A stretch of DNA of 39,626 bases from Dyella silvatica (GCF_026283955.1 NZ_JAPDPE010000038.1:1-39626), one strand, 5' to 3'; counted from the first letter of the stretch, positions 8,860-17,170 are shown. Numbers and translations are program-made. The notes: generated by a model not told the origin, from the sequence alone.

Positions 8860-8897
8860 TGTGCATATATGAACTTTATATTCACTTGTAGTACAAG
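8860..8897. promoter_or_regulatory. fucP / iclR intergenic control region
   Basis: Two elements stand side by side. TGTGCATATATGAACT (8860-8875) is the reverse complement of a near-copy of the fucose operon motif at 941-956 (14 of 16). CTTGTAGTACAAG (8885-8897) is a perfect 6+1+6 palindrome of the kind IclR proteins bind. Its left half belongs to TCACTTGTA, which recurs at 925-933. I infer an operator set for the adjacent IclR protein that would control fucP and the regulator itself. Confidence 0.5.
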
Positions 8898-9008
8898 CCG
8901 CAACGCAGCATATTCGCTGGCGGCATCGCTCTACCCTTCAAAAAAAGCCATGCTGTGAACACCTTCCCGAAGGCAAGCGTTGGTTATCAACAGGAATTCA
9001 TTGCGACC

Positions 9009-9785
9009 ATGCCGAAAACAACTCCGAAGTACCGCGCGCCCGCGCTGGACAAAGGCCTCGACATTCTTGAACTGCTGGCCGCGGCAGCCGCGCCGCTAAG
9101 CGTCGCCGAAGTGTCCGAAGGCATCGGCCGATCGCGCAGCGAAATTTTCCGCATGCTGCAAGTATTGGAAGAGCGCGACTACATCGCGCGAGGCGAAGGC
9201 GACTCTGGCTACTCGCTCACTTCGCGTTTGTTTCGACTCAGCATGGAGCAACCCCCGGTCAAAAGTACCGTCGAGGCCGCCATGCCGGTCATGCACCGGC
9301 TTGCCGACGCGGTGGAGCAGTCATGTCACCTGGTGGTGCCTTCGCGCGAGCAGATCGTAGTGATCGCACGCGTAGATCCACCGAGTGAAATCGGCTTGGT
9401 GGTCCGTGTCGGACATCGCCGCCCGATGTCCCAGGCCACCTCCGGCCATGTCCTGCTGGCGTTTCAAAGCGACGATATCCGCGCTAGCTGGCTGGATATC
9501 ATCGCCAGCCACGATGCCGACTTCGATCGTAAAAAACTGTTGAAGCTGGTGAGCCAGGTGCATGCCCGCGGCTATGCCAGCGCACCCAGCCAGGTGGTTG
9601 ACGGGGTGACCGATTTATCCGCACCGGTGCTGCAACATGGCCATGCCGTGTGCGCCTTGACCATCCCCTTTATCGAGCGACGCGCGTCCTCCAGCACGGT
9701 CAAGCACGCGCTGGCGCAACTGCGGCAGGCCGCGGCGGATATTTCCGACTCGCTGCAATTCGGTGCCTCGGCGCGCAAGGACTGA
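9009..9785 (+). CDS. IclR-family transcriptional regulator of the fucose cluster
   Basis: 258 residues. An N-terminal winged helix-turn-helix (about 11-70; PALDKGLDILELL, SVAEVSEGIGRSRSEIFRML) is followed by the IclR effector-binding domain (about 85-250; QSCHLVVPSR, VGHRRPMSQATSGHVLLAF, GVTDLSAPV). An in-frame GTG at 8955 would add 18 residues. ATG 9009 is preferred because the protein then begins at the typical distance before the HTH, although its AGGA lies 13 nt upstream, which is long. Divergent from fucP and at the end of the island, it is the obvious candidate local regulator, sensing L-fucose or a pathway intermediate. Repressor or activator cannot be told. Confidence 0.88.
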   Translation: MPKTTPKYRAPALDKGLDILELLAAAAAPLSVAEVSEGIGRSRSEIFRMLQVLEERDYIARGEGDSGYSLTSRLFRLSMEQPPVKSTVEAAMPVMHRLADAVEQSCHLVVPSREQIVVIARVDPPSEIGLVVRVGHRRPMSQATSGHVLLAFQSDDIRASWLDIIASHDADFDRKKLLKLVSQVHARGYASAPSQVVDGVTDLSAPVLQHGHAVCALTIPFIERRASSSTVKHALAQLRQAAADISDSLQFGASARKD

Positions 9786-9879
9786 TGCGCCGCCATCCCT
9801 GGATTGCCACGACGGCCGGCAACTCAGGGATAGCCGGATAACTGCGTTGTGTCGCCAAGGCGAACTGAGCGCAGTGCGC

Positions 9880-11049
9880 TCAGCGATGCAGCAGGCCGCC
9901 GCCACCGAAATGATTGGAGTCGCGGGTCTCTTCCAGCTCGACGCCGTCCAGGCCTTGCGACAAGGTGTGGGCGTCGCCGCCCTGGGCCAGCTTGATGCGC
10001 AGACGCACTTCGTTGGAGCTGTCGGCGTGACGCAGCGCGTCCTCGTAGGAGATCTCACCGGCGTGATAAAGCTCGACCAGGCTTTGGTCGAAGGTCTTCA
10101 TACCCAGGTTGGTCGATTCCTTCATCACTTCCTTGATCTTGTGAATATCGCCCTGGCGGATGTAATCCTGCACCAGCGGCGTACCCAGCAAGATCTCCAC
10201 CGCCACGCGGCGTGCCTTGCCGTCCGGGGTCGGAATCAGCTGCTGCGCCACCACGCCCTTGAGATTCAGCGATAAATCCATGAACAGCTGCTGGCGGCGA
10301 TCTTCCGGGAAGAAATGCAGGATGCGGTCGATCGCCTGGTTGGCATTGTTGGCGTGCAGCGTGCAGATGCACAGGTGACCAGTTTCGGAGAAGTTGATCG
10401 CGTACTCCATCGTTTCACGCGTGCGCACCTCGCCGATCATGATCACGTCGGGGGCCTGGCGCAGCGTGTTCTTCAGCGCGTTCTCCCAGCTGTCGGTGTC
10501 GATGCCCAGTTCGCGCTGGGTGATGATGCAGCCTTCGTGCTTGTGTACGTACTCGATCGGGTCTTCGATGCTGATGATGTGGCCGGTCGAATTCTGGTTG
10601 CGATAGCCGATCATCGCCGCCATCGAGGTCGACTTACCGGTACCCGTACCGCCAACGAAGATGATGATGCCGCGCTTGGTCATCGCCAGCTGCTTGACGA
10701 TCGGCGGCAGGGTCAGCTCTTCGATCGTCGGGATGCTCGACTCGATCCGGCGCAGCACCATGCCTACGCAGTTGCGCTGGTAAAAGCACGACACACGAAA
10801 GCGGCCGACGCCTTGCGCGGAAATCGCGAACTGGCATTCGTGGGTTCGTTCAAACTCCTCGCGCTGCGACGGCGTCATCACGTTGAGCACCATGTCGCGC
10901 GACTGCTGCACGGAAAGCGGGCTCTGGGTGATCGGCACAATCCGGCCCTGCACTTTCATCGAAGGCGCCACACCGGCGGTGATGAAAAGGTCGGAGGCCT
11001 TTTTGTGCACCATCAATTTCAGAAACGAGGTGAAATCGAAATCGCTCAT
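9880..11049 (-). CDS. pilU: Type IV pilus retraction ATPase PilU
   Basis: 389-residue secretion/traffic NTPase, accessory to PilT in twitching motility. It acts on the cytoplasmic side of the inner membrane as a hexamer. Walker A GGTGTGKST (133-141), Asp box (ISIEDPIEY), Walker B VIMIGEVR with Glu207, and His box TGHLCICTLHA are all present. The C-terminus is longer than PilT and ends in a Gly-His-rich stretch, as in PilU. AAGGAG precedes the ATG. It lies downstream of pilT on the same strand. The reading frame closes inside an inverted repeat (9865-9883) that could help end transcription, but has no T-run. Confidence 0.95.
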   Translation of the reverse strand: MSDFDFTSFLKLMVHKKASDLFITAGVAPSMKVQGRIVPITQSPLSVQQSRDMVLNVMTPSQREEFERTHECQFAISAQGVGRFRVSCFYQRNCVGMVLRRIESSIPTIEELTLPPIVKQLAMTKRGIIIFVGGTGTGKSTSMAAMIGYRNQNSTGHIISIEDPIEYVHKHEGCIITQRELGIDTDSWENALKNTLRQAPDVIMIGEVRTRETMEYAINFSETGHLCICTLHANNANQAIDRILHFFPEDRRQQLFMDLSLNLKGVVAQQLIPTPDGKARRVAVEILLGTPLVQDYIRQGDIHKIKEVMKESTNLGMKTFDQSLVELYHAGEISYEDALRHADSSNEVRLRIKLAQGGDAHTLSQGLDGVELEETRDSNHFGGGGLLHR

Positions 11050-11066
11050 GACAGGCTCCTTTAGAG

Positions 11067-11246
11067 CCGGGGAACGGAAAACAGGGAACGGGAAACGGGG
11101 GTTAGCCGTGAGGAAATGACCATGGTTGCCGCTCGCTTTATAAGATCGAAGTCACGCATTAACTTGCCCCCTGGAGGCGACGACCAGGTCGTGGGGCGGG
11201 AACGACAGCAGCCATCATATTCCCGTCCCCTTCCCCGTTCCCCGCC
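11067..11246. repeat. G-rich inverted repeat between pilT and pilU
   Basis: Left arm at 11067-11101 is built from CGGGGAACGG, CAGGGAACGG and GAAACGGGGG. The right arm at 11220-11246 is its imperfect reverse complement, and read on the minus strand it gives GGCGGGGAACGGGGAAG. The arms fill most of the 197-nt gap, together with a short ACGACCAGGTCGT palindrome (11178-11193 area). Possible roles are mRNA stabilisation, partial termination after pilT, or four-stranded G structures. No protein gene is seen. Confidence 0.5.
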
Positions 11247-12284
11247 TTACTTGAATATGTCTTTGTTCTTGGCGTAACCGGAGGCTTGCTGACGGGTTAT
11301 CAGGCCACGCTTGACCAGATCCTGCATGTTCTGGTCGAGCGTCTGCATGCCGTATTGCTGGCCGGTCTGGATCGACGAATACATCTGCGCCACTTTGTCT
11401 TCGCGAATCAGGTTACGGATCGCCGGGATGCCCACCATGATTTCGTGCGCCGCACTGCGCCCGCCGCCGACTTTTTTCAGCAGCGATTGCGAGATCACCG
11501 CGCGCAAGCTTTCGGAAAGCATCGAGCGCACCATCGGCTTCTCGCCGGCCGGGAACACGTCGATGATGCGGTCGACGGTCTTGGCCGCCGAGCTGGTGTG
11601 CAAGGTGCCGAAGACCAAGTGACCGGTTTCCGCGGCGGTCAAGGCCAGCCGGATGGTCTCCAGGTCGCGCAACTCGCCCACCAGGATGTAGTCGGGATCT
11701 TCGCGCAATGCCGAGCGCAACGCCTCGTTGAAGCCGTGCGTATCGCGATGCACTTCGCGCTGGTTGACCAGGCACTTTTGCGAGGTGTGCACAAACTCGA
11801 TCGGGTCCTCGATGGTAAGCAGGTGACCGTGTTCGCTCTTGTTGATGTGATCGACCATCGCCGCCAGCGTGGTCGACTTGCCCGAACCGGTGGGGCCAGT
11901 GACCAGGATCAAACCCTGCGGCTGTTCGATCAGTTCGCGAAAGATCGGCGGGCAGCCCAGGTCTTCCAGCGTCAGCACCTCGGACGGAATGGTACGGAAT
12001 ACCGCACCCGCGCCACGGTTCTGGTTGAAGGCGTTGACGCGGAAGCGCGCCAGCCCGGGGATTTCGAAAGAGAAGTCGGTTTCGAAGAATTCTTCGTAAT
12101 CGCGACGCTGTTTATCCGACATGATGTCGTAGATCAGCGAGTGCACCTGCTTGTGTTCCAGCGCCGGGATGTTGATGCGGCGCACGTCACCGTCTACGCG
12201 GATCATCGGCGGCAGGCCGGCGGACAGGTGTAAGTCCGAGGCTTTGTTCTTCACCGAGAAAGCGAGCAGTTCGGCAATATCCAT
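11247..12284 (-). CDS. pilT: Type IV pilus retraction ATPase PilT
   Basis: 345 residues, the usual length of the hexameric retraction motor powering pilus disassembly. Walker A GPTGSGKST (130-138), Asp box TIEDPIEF, Walker B YILVGELRDLET (Glu204), His box TGHLVFGTLHTSSA, and the PilT-specific AIRNLIRE helix near the C-terminus are all intact. The ATG at 12284 has GAGGGGAA upstream. It is first of the pilT-pilU pair and divergent from proC. Confidence 0.97.
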   Translation of the reverse strand: MDIAELLAFSVKNKASDLHLSAGLPPMIRVDGDVRRINIPALEHKQVHSLIYDIMSDKQRRDYEEFFETDFSFEIPGLARFRVNAFNQNRGAGAVFRTIPSEVLTLEDLGCPPIFRELIEQPQGLILVTGPTGSGKSTTLAAMVDHINKSEHGHLLTIEDPIEFVHTSQKCLVNQREVHRDTHGFNEALRSALREDPDYILVGELRDLETIRLALTAAETGHLVFGTLHTSSAAKTVDRIIDVFPAGEKPMVRSMLSESLRAVISQSLLKKVGGGRSAAHEIMVGIPAIRNLIREDKVAQMYSSIQTGQQYGMQTLDQNMQDLVKRGLITRQQASGYAKNKDIFK

Positions 12285-12668
12285 CAGGTTCCCCTCAACC
12301 TTTAATAATCGTCATGAATGCAATGGCGCAGGCTGCAGTCACTGTGGGCAGAGGCGAGCGACGGACGCGTGGCGGCCGCTTATCCAATGAACAGATCCCC
12401 CTTCATCGACCCAACAGTCACAGCACGTCGATACTACTCGCCGCAAGGCCCACGCGGCCAGAGCATCCCTGAAACACATGACGAAAGTGCGGACGCAGTT
12501 TGCAGAAGCGAGGTTTGGAATCTTGCCGGCACCGGTTGCCGCGCAAGCCGACCGGCCTCAGCCGGCCTCTGGCCGCGCCTTAGATAGCGCTGCGGGTATC
12601 GCAAAAGCTCATCGCCAGCCCCGGCTCCGGTAAGGTAGCGCTCTGGATTGTTGGAGAGCCCGTTCCCT
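12285..12668. other. 384-bp pilT / proC intergenic region, no gene seen
   Basis: No convincing coding frame, RNA gene or repeat. It must hold the divergent promoters of pilT and proC, but I see no clear -35/-10 pair. In Pseudomonas a yggS gene sits between pilT and proC. No trace of YggS sequence is recognisable here. Confidence 0.5.
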
Positions 12669-13490
12669 ATGACACGTATCGCTTTTATCGGCGGCGGCAA
12701 TATGGCCCGTAGCCTGATCGGCGGCCTGTTGAAAACCGGCCTGTCAGCCTCTGCCATCAGCGTGGCCGAGCCGCGCGCCGACGCCCGGCAAGAACTAGGC
12801 CGTGAGTTCGGCGTCGCCTGCTACCCCGAAAACCGCCTGGCCGCGGCCGATGCCGAGGTGTTGTTGCTAGCGGTGAAGCCGCAAATCATGCCGGCCATCC
12901 ACATGGAGTTGCGCGATACCTTGCAGCGCAACCGGCCCATGCTGATCTCGATTGCCGCCGGTGTGCGCATCGATCAGCTGGAGCGCTGGTTTGGCGCCAT
13001 GCCCATCGTGCGCTGCATGCCCAATACCCCGGCACTGATCGGCGCCGGCGCCACCGGTCTGTGCGCGAATCACCGGGTAAGCCCGCCGCAACGGGCGCAG
13101 GCGCAACGGATCCTGGACGCCGTCGGACTGACTCGCTGGATCGACGACGAGTCACTAATGGACACCGTCACCGCGCTATCGGGTTCCGGCCCGGCCTATT
13201 TCTTTGCCCTGGTCGAAGCCCTGGAAGACGCCGCCGTGGCCCAGGGCATGTCCCGCGACAGCGCCCGCGCGCTGGCTGCGCAAACCTGTCTCGGCGCCGG
13301 TCGCATGCTGGTCGAAAGCGGTGAAGACCCCGGCGAATTGCGCAAGCGGGTTACCTCGCCCAACGGCACCACCCAGGCAGCGCTGGAAAGCTTCCAGGCC
13401 GATGGCTTGCAGCGCATCGTCTCCCGTGCCGTTGCCGCAGCCACCCGCCGCGGTGAAGACCTCGCGGCCAGCCTGGACGATGCCACATGA
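12669..13490 (+). CDS. proC: Pyrroline-5-carboxylate reductase
   Basis: 273-residue P5C reductase, last step of proline synthesis (NAD(P)H-dependent, cytosolic). N-terminal Rossmann motif IAFIGGGNMA, AVKPQ, RCMPNTPALIGAG, and the C-terminal signature TALSGSGPAYFF with the Pro/Gly-rich VTSPNGTT motif are in place and in order. ATG 12669 is chosen over the longer frame since the protein then starts directly with MTRIAFIGGG. Its TGA overlaps the yggT start (ATGA), so the two are co-translated. Confidence 0.96.
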   Translation: MTRIAFIGGGNMARSLIGGLLKTGLSASAISVAEPRADARQELGREFGVACYPENRLAAADAEVLLLAVKPQIMPAIHMELRDTLQRNRPMLISIAAGVRIDQLERWFGAMPIVRCMPNTPALIGAGATGLCANHRVSPPQRAQAQRILDAVGLTRWIDDESLMDTVTALSGSGPAYFFALVEALEDAAVAQGMSRDSARALAAQTCLGAGRMLVESGEDPGELRKRVTSPNGTTQAALESFQADGLQRIVSRAVAAATRRGEDLAASLDDAT

Positions 13491-14062
13491 TTTACCTGCT
13501 AAACGCCTTGTCGTTTCTGCTCGAGCTGGTGTTTAGCGCACTGGCTACCTTGTTTGTGTTGCGCCTGCTGGCGGAAGCCTGTCGGGCCGATTTCAACAAT
13601 CCGCTGAGCCAGTTCGTTTATCGCTATACCAATCCGGTACTGGCGCCGTTGCGGCGGGTGCTGCCGAACTGGCGCCGGATCAATCTGTCGGCATTGCTGG
13701 TGGCGTGGCTATTGATGCTGCTCAAGCGCTTCATGCTGTTCGCCGTGCTCAGTATCCTGCCGCACCCGCTGGGCCTGCTGTTGCTGTCGCTGGCCGACTT
13801 GCTCGATTTTGTGCTGGTGTTTTACCTGGTGCTGATCTTTGCCTGGTCGCTGATGAGCCTGTTCCAGGTCGATCGCCGCCAGCCGGTCTTGCGCTTGATG
13901 GGCAGCCTGGTCGAACCCTTGCTGCGTCCCTTGCGCGGCAAGCTGGTCATCGGCGGGCTGGATTTCTCGCCCTGGGCGGTCATGGTGGCGCTGATGCTGG
14001 CGCGTATTCTGCTGGCGTCGCCGTTGACCAACCTCGGTACGGCATGGGCATTGACCGGCTAA
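13487..14062 (+). CDS. YggT-family integral membrane protein
   Basis: 191 residues with two copies of the YggT unit: hydrophobic helices around residues 5-30 and 65-90, then 95-130 and 155-185. Each is linked by the family's short motif of the RYTNPVLAPLRRVLP / LVEPLLRPLRGKL type. YggT proteins are inner-membrane proteins of uncertain role, implicated in osmotic or potassium stress and often next to proC. Start overlaps the proC stop. Confidence 0.9.
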   Translation: MIYLLNALSFLLELVFSALATLFVLRLLAEACRADFNNPLSQFVYRYTNPVLAPLRRVLPNWRRINLSALLVAWLLMLLKRFMLFAVLSILPHPLGLLLLSLADLLDFVLVFYLVLIFAWSLMSLFQVDRRQPVLRLMGSLVEPLLRPLRGKLVIGGLDFSPWAVMVALMLARILLASPLTNLGTAWALTG

Positions 14063-14112
14063 CTAGCGGCCCATGACCTAGCCCTCCATGGCAAGCCATG
14101 GGAGCGGAAAGA

Positions 14113-14916
14113 TCACGCGCTGCGCGCCGCCCATGCGGCGATCACCGCGTGAATCGCATCAAGCCCATCGAACAACGCCGCCGGCCCCGGCTGCAGGATG
14201 ATCGGCGACTTGATCTCGTAGAGATCGCCGTTGCGCACCGCCGGGATAGTCTCCCAACCCGGTCGTGCCGCTACCCGCTCGGAACGAAAGCGCTTGCCGC
14301 ACCATGAGCCGAAAATAATGTCGGGGGCGCGGCGGATCACCTCGTCGCCATTCGGCAAAATGCGATGCTTCGCCAACGGCTCCAGCGCCTGCGCGGGAAA
14401 AATATCGTCGCCGCCGGCAAGGCCGACCAGCTCGGCAACCCAGCGAATGCCGGTGATGAAGGGGTCGTCCCATTCTTCGAAATACACCTTGGGCCGGCGC
14501 GGCAACCGCGCCGCGGCGGCACGCACCTCGGCAAGGTGCTGCTCGGCCTGCTGCGCATAAGCCTCCGCCTTGTCGGCGGCGCCGACCATCGCGCCGAGCC
14601 GGCGGATGTAGGCAAGAATGCCGTCGACGCTGCGATGATTGCTGATCCACACCTCGACACCCGCCTTGATCAGCTCACGCGCGATATCGGCCTGGATATC
14701 CGAAAAGCCGATCGCCAGGTCGGGCTGCAGCTTGAGGATTTCGTCGATCTTCGCGCTGGTGAAGGCGGAAACCTTGGGTTTTTCCTTGCGCGCCCGCGCG
14801 GGCCGCACGGTAAAACCCGAAATGCCGACAATGCGATGCTCTTCGCCGAGCGCATAAAGCGTCTCGGTCGGCTCTTCGGTCATGCAGACACTGCGCTGCG
14901 GGTCGTGGTCGCTCAT
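14113..14916 (-). CDS. Cobalamin-binding-like (BtuF-type) protein
   Basis: 267 residues resembling ABC-transporter substrate-binding proteins of the cobalamin/iron-siderophore type (BtuF fold): SVCMTEEPTETLYALGE, VGISGFTV, VSAFTSAKIDEILKLQPDL, VYFEEWDDPFITG, APDIIFGSWCGK. The family normally carries a Sec signal, but this start (ATG 14916) gives none, and the longer frame to 14997 overlaps pdxH and gives no clear signal either. It therefore may act in the cytoplasm or be a soluble cobalamin-binding protein, as seen in many proteobacterial genomes. It begins 19 nt after pdxH and is probably on the same transcript. Confidence 0.8.
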   Translation of the reverse strand: MSDHDPQRSVCMTEEPTETLYALGEEHRIVGISGFTVRPARARKEKPKVSAFTSAKIDEILKLQPDLAIGFSDIQADIARELIKAGVEVWISNHRSVDGILAYIRRLGAMVGAADKAEAYAQQAEQHLAEVRAAAARLPRRPKVYFEEWDDPFITGIRWVAELVGLAGGDDIFPAQALEPLAKHRILPNGDEVIRRAPDIIFGSWCGKRFRSERVAARPGWETIPAVRNGDLYEIKSPIILQPGPAALFDGLDAIHAVIAAWAARSA

Positions 14917-14935
14917 GCGCTGCTCGCGGACCGGC

Positions 14936-15523
14936 TCACGGATACAGCAACCGATGCGTCCAGGTCTGTCCGTGCCGGCTCCAGCGCACCCGCTCATGCA
15001 GGCGGTATTCGGCGCCGTACCAGAACTCCAGCGTATCGGGCTCGACCACGTAACCGCCCCACTGCGGCGGCCGCGTTACTTCGCGCCCGGCGAATTCTTT
15101 TTCATACTGCGCCACGCGCTGCTCGAAGCTATCGCGGTCGGGCAGCGTCTGCGATTGCAGCGAAGCCCAGGCGCCGATCTGGCTTTGCCGTGCCCGGCTG
15201 GCGAAGTAGGCGTCTGATTCTTCCGCCAGCAATTTGCGTGTCGCCCCCTCGATCCGCACCTGCACCCCCTGGTGCAGCTGCTTCCAGTGAAAACACAACG
15301 CTACCTGAGGGTGGGCGTCGAGTTGGCCGCCTTTGTCGCTCTCGTAATTGGTAAAAAAACGAAAGCCGCGCTCATCGGCCCCCTTCAGCAGTACGATGCG
15401 CGAACTCACCCGGCCATCACTGCCGACGGTAGACAGATTCATCGCGGTAGGTTCGGGGTCGCCGCTGGTGCGGGCCTCGTCTAGCAATTGCAAAAAGGTC
15501 TGGAGGATCTCGTGGTTCAACAT
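14936..15523 (-). CDS. pdxH: Pyridoxamine 5'-phosphate oxidase
   Basis: 195 residues, FMN-dependent oxidase converting PNP/PMP to pyridoxal 5'-phosphate. Family features: MNLSTVGSDGRVSSRIVLLKG, FFTNYESDKG, ALCFHWKQLHQGVQVRIEG (FMN and PLP site), SRARQSQIGAWAS, and the C-terminal PPQWGGY...EFWYG...RLHERVRW...HRLLYP. Length and motif order are complete. It is divergent from the P-loop kinase at 15556, with a 32-bp gap that must contain both start signals. Confidence 0.96.
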   Translation of the reverse strand: MLNHEILQTFLQLLDEARTSGDPEPTAMNLSTVGSDGRVSSRIVLLKGADERGFRFFTNYESDKGGQLDAHPQVALCFHWKQLHQGVQVRIEGATRKLLAEESDAYFASRARQSQIGAWASLQSQTLPDRDSFEQRVAQYEKEFAGREVTRPPQWGGYVVEPDTLEFWYGAEYRLHERVRWSRHGQTWTHRLLYP

Positions 15524-15555
15524 AAACTCTTGAATCGTGGCCGTCGCGCGCCATC

Positions 15556-16395
15556 ATGGCGGGCATGAATAACGATGCTAGCACGCAGCATTCGGCCTTG
15601 GCCGAACACCTGCTCGATCAATACGCCGGACGCATCGCCCGCGCCAGACGCCCCTATGTGCTGGGCCTGTCCGGGCTGCAAGGCAGTGGCAAGAGCACGC
15701 TGGCTCGCGAGATGAAGGCCCAGGCCGAGAAACGCGGCTGGCCGACCGAAGTGCTTTCCCTGGACGACTTCTATTACGCCCGCAGCGAGCGTGAGCTGCT
15801 GGCCCAGCAGATCCACCCCCTGCTGCGCACCCGCGGTGTGCCGGGCACCCACGAGATCGAGCTGTTGCTGTCGGTGTTGGCGGCGCTGCCGCATGCCTCC
15901 GACAAATTGCCGGTGAGCTACCCGCGCTTCGACAAGGGACGCGATACCCGCACCCCGCCCTCGCGCTGGCCGCGCATCACCCGGCCGCCACGGCTGGTGA
16001 TCCTGGAAGGCTGGGCGCTGGGTATACGCCCGCAACTGCAGGCGGCGTTGCAGGCACCGGTGAACGAGCTGGAATACCGCGAGGATCCCGACGGCGACTG
16101 GCGCCACTGGGTCAATAAGCAACTGCGCGGCTACCAACCGCTATGGCGCAAGCTCGATGCGCTGATCGTGCTGCAAGCGCCGAATTGGGATGTGATACGG
16201 CAATGGCGCAGCCAACAAGAAGAAGAGCTGCTGGCCCGGCACGCCCCCTTGGCCATGGACGCCAGCGCCATGCTGCGATTCCTCGCCCATTTCGAACGGC
16301 TGAGCCGACACGCCCTGGCAACCTTGCCGGCCGTCGCCGATACCTGCGTGGAATACGACGACCAGCGCCACGTGACCGGAATCAGTCACGCCTAA
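15556..16395 (+). CDS. P-loop kinase, D-glycerate 3-kinase-like
   Basis: 279 residues. The P-loop GLQGSGKS (40-47) in VLGLSGLQGSGKSTLA, the base-like LSLDDFYY, GTHEIELL, PRFDKGRDTR, and LEGWALG place it with the glycerate kinase/uridine-kinase-like proteins (plant GLYK and yeast YGR205W type). It probably phosphorylates D-glycerate at C3, but the substrate is not provable from sequence. A second in-frame ATG at 15565 is an equally good start since neither has a strong ribosome site. Confidence 0.8.
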   Translation: MAGMNNDASTQHSALAEHLLDQYAGRIARARRPYVLGLSGLQGSGKSTLAREMKAQAEKRGWPTEVLSLDDFYYARSERELLAQQIHPLLRTRGVPGTHEIELLLSVLAALPHASDKLPVSYPRFDKGRDTRTPPSRWPRITRPPRLVILEGWALGIRPQLQAALQAPVNELEYREDPDGDWRHWVNKQLRGYQPLWRKLDALIVLQAPNWDVIRQWRSQQEEELLARHAPLAMDASAMLRFLAHFERLSRHALATLPAVADTCVEYDDQRHVTGISHA

Positions 16396-16424
16396 CGCTG
16401 GCTTATACGCTGAGCACTGGGATG

Positions 16425-16456
16425 GCCCCTCTCTCCGCAACGGCAGAGAGAGGGGC
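16425..16456. terminator. Hairpin between convergent kinase and dodecin genes
   Basis: GCCCCTCTCTC (16425-16435) pairs perfectly with GAGAGAGGGGC (16446-16456), an 11-bp stem with a 10-nt loop, placed between two converging genes. There is no T-run on either side, so intrinsic termination is uncertain. It may protect 3' ends. Confidence 0.55.
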
Positions 16457-16464
16457 AAGACGGC

Positions 16465-16668
16465 TTACTTCACCACGAAGCTCACGTGCATACCGACACG
16501 CCATTCGGTAATCGTGCCGTCGTCACGAGTAGCGACCTTGATGTCGCTAATCCACGCACCCTTGATATTTTTCACCGACTCGGCCGTCTTGCTCAGCCCC
16601 TTCTTGACCGCATCATCGATGCTCTTGCCAGACGATGCCGTGATCTCAATAACCTTGGCTACCGACAT
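16465..16668 (-). CDS. Dodecin, small flavin-storage protein
   Basis: 67 residues, the normal size of dodecin, which forms a hollow dodecamer binding riboflavin or FMN pairs. MSVAKVIEITASSGKSIDDAVKK... and TEWRVGMHVSFVVK (with the flavin-stacking Trp) are typical. AGAGGA precedes the ATG. It stands alone between convergent and divergent neighbours. Confidence 0.93.
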   Translation of the reverse strand: MSVAKVIEITASSGKSIDDAVKKGLSKTAESVKNIKGAWISDIKVATRDDGTITEWRVGMHVSFVVK

Positions 16669-16802
16669 GACGCAATCCTCTGCAATGACCGCACGAGCGG
16701 CGCGGCGCGCTTCCCCCTGAAGCGGCCAGTCTGAGCCCGCTTCAAGCCCGCATACAAGCCGCGTTGCGGCATGCCATGGGCCGGGGAAACCCGGCGCCGC
16801 CG

Positions 16803-17147
16803 TCAGCTGACCGGCTCGACCTGCACGGCGGTGCCGTAGGCAAGAACCTCGGTGACGCCTTCGGCGACATCGTTGGCGTCGTAGCGCATCGCGATCACCG
16901 CGTTGGCACCGTGTTCGGCGGCATGCTGCAGCATCAGTTCAAAGGCTTCTTCGCGGGCCTTTTCGCACAGCTCGGTGTAAATCGAAATATTGCCGCCGAC
17001 CAGGGTTTGCAGCGCCGCGCCGATATTGCCGATCACGCTGCGCGAGCGCACCGTAATGCCGCGCACGATACCCAGCGGACGCACGATGCGGTAACCGGGG
17101 ATTTCATTGCTGGTGCTGACCAGGTGCGGCTGAATGCGCATAGCCAT
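16803..17147 (-). CDS. YbjQ-family protein (UPF0145)
   Basis: 114 residues of the YbjQ/UPF0145 family, small pentameric-type proteins of unknown function sometimes called heavy-metal-binding. Seen: TSNEIPGYRIVRPLGIVRGITVRSRS, the central helix ELCEKAREEAFELMLQHA, and GANAVIAMRYD. Ribosome site GGAG lies 8 nt upstream. It has no informative neighbour. Confidence 0.88.
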   Translation of the reverse strand: MAMRIQPHLVSTSNEIPGYRIVRPLGIVRGITVRSRSVIGNIGAALQTLVGGNISIYTELCEKAREEAFELMLQHAAEHGANAVIAMRYDANDVAEGVTEVLAYGTAVQVEPVS

Positions 17148-17170
17148 ATGTCACTCCACTGGTTCGTCAA

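Noticed and set aside
9865-9883. Terminator of pilU
   Set aside because: CTGAGCGCA/TGCGCTCAG is a perfect inverted repeat but has a 1-nt loop, overlaps the stop codon and is not followed by Ts.
12318-12587. 89-codon plus-strand frame between pilT and proC
   Set aside because: No ribosome site, no family resemblance, and no YggS motif; composition like intergenic sequence.
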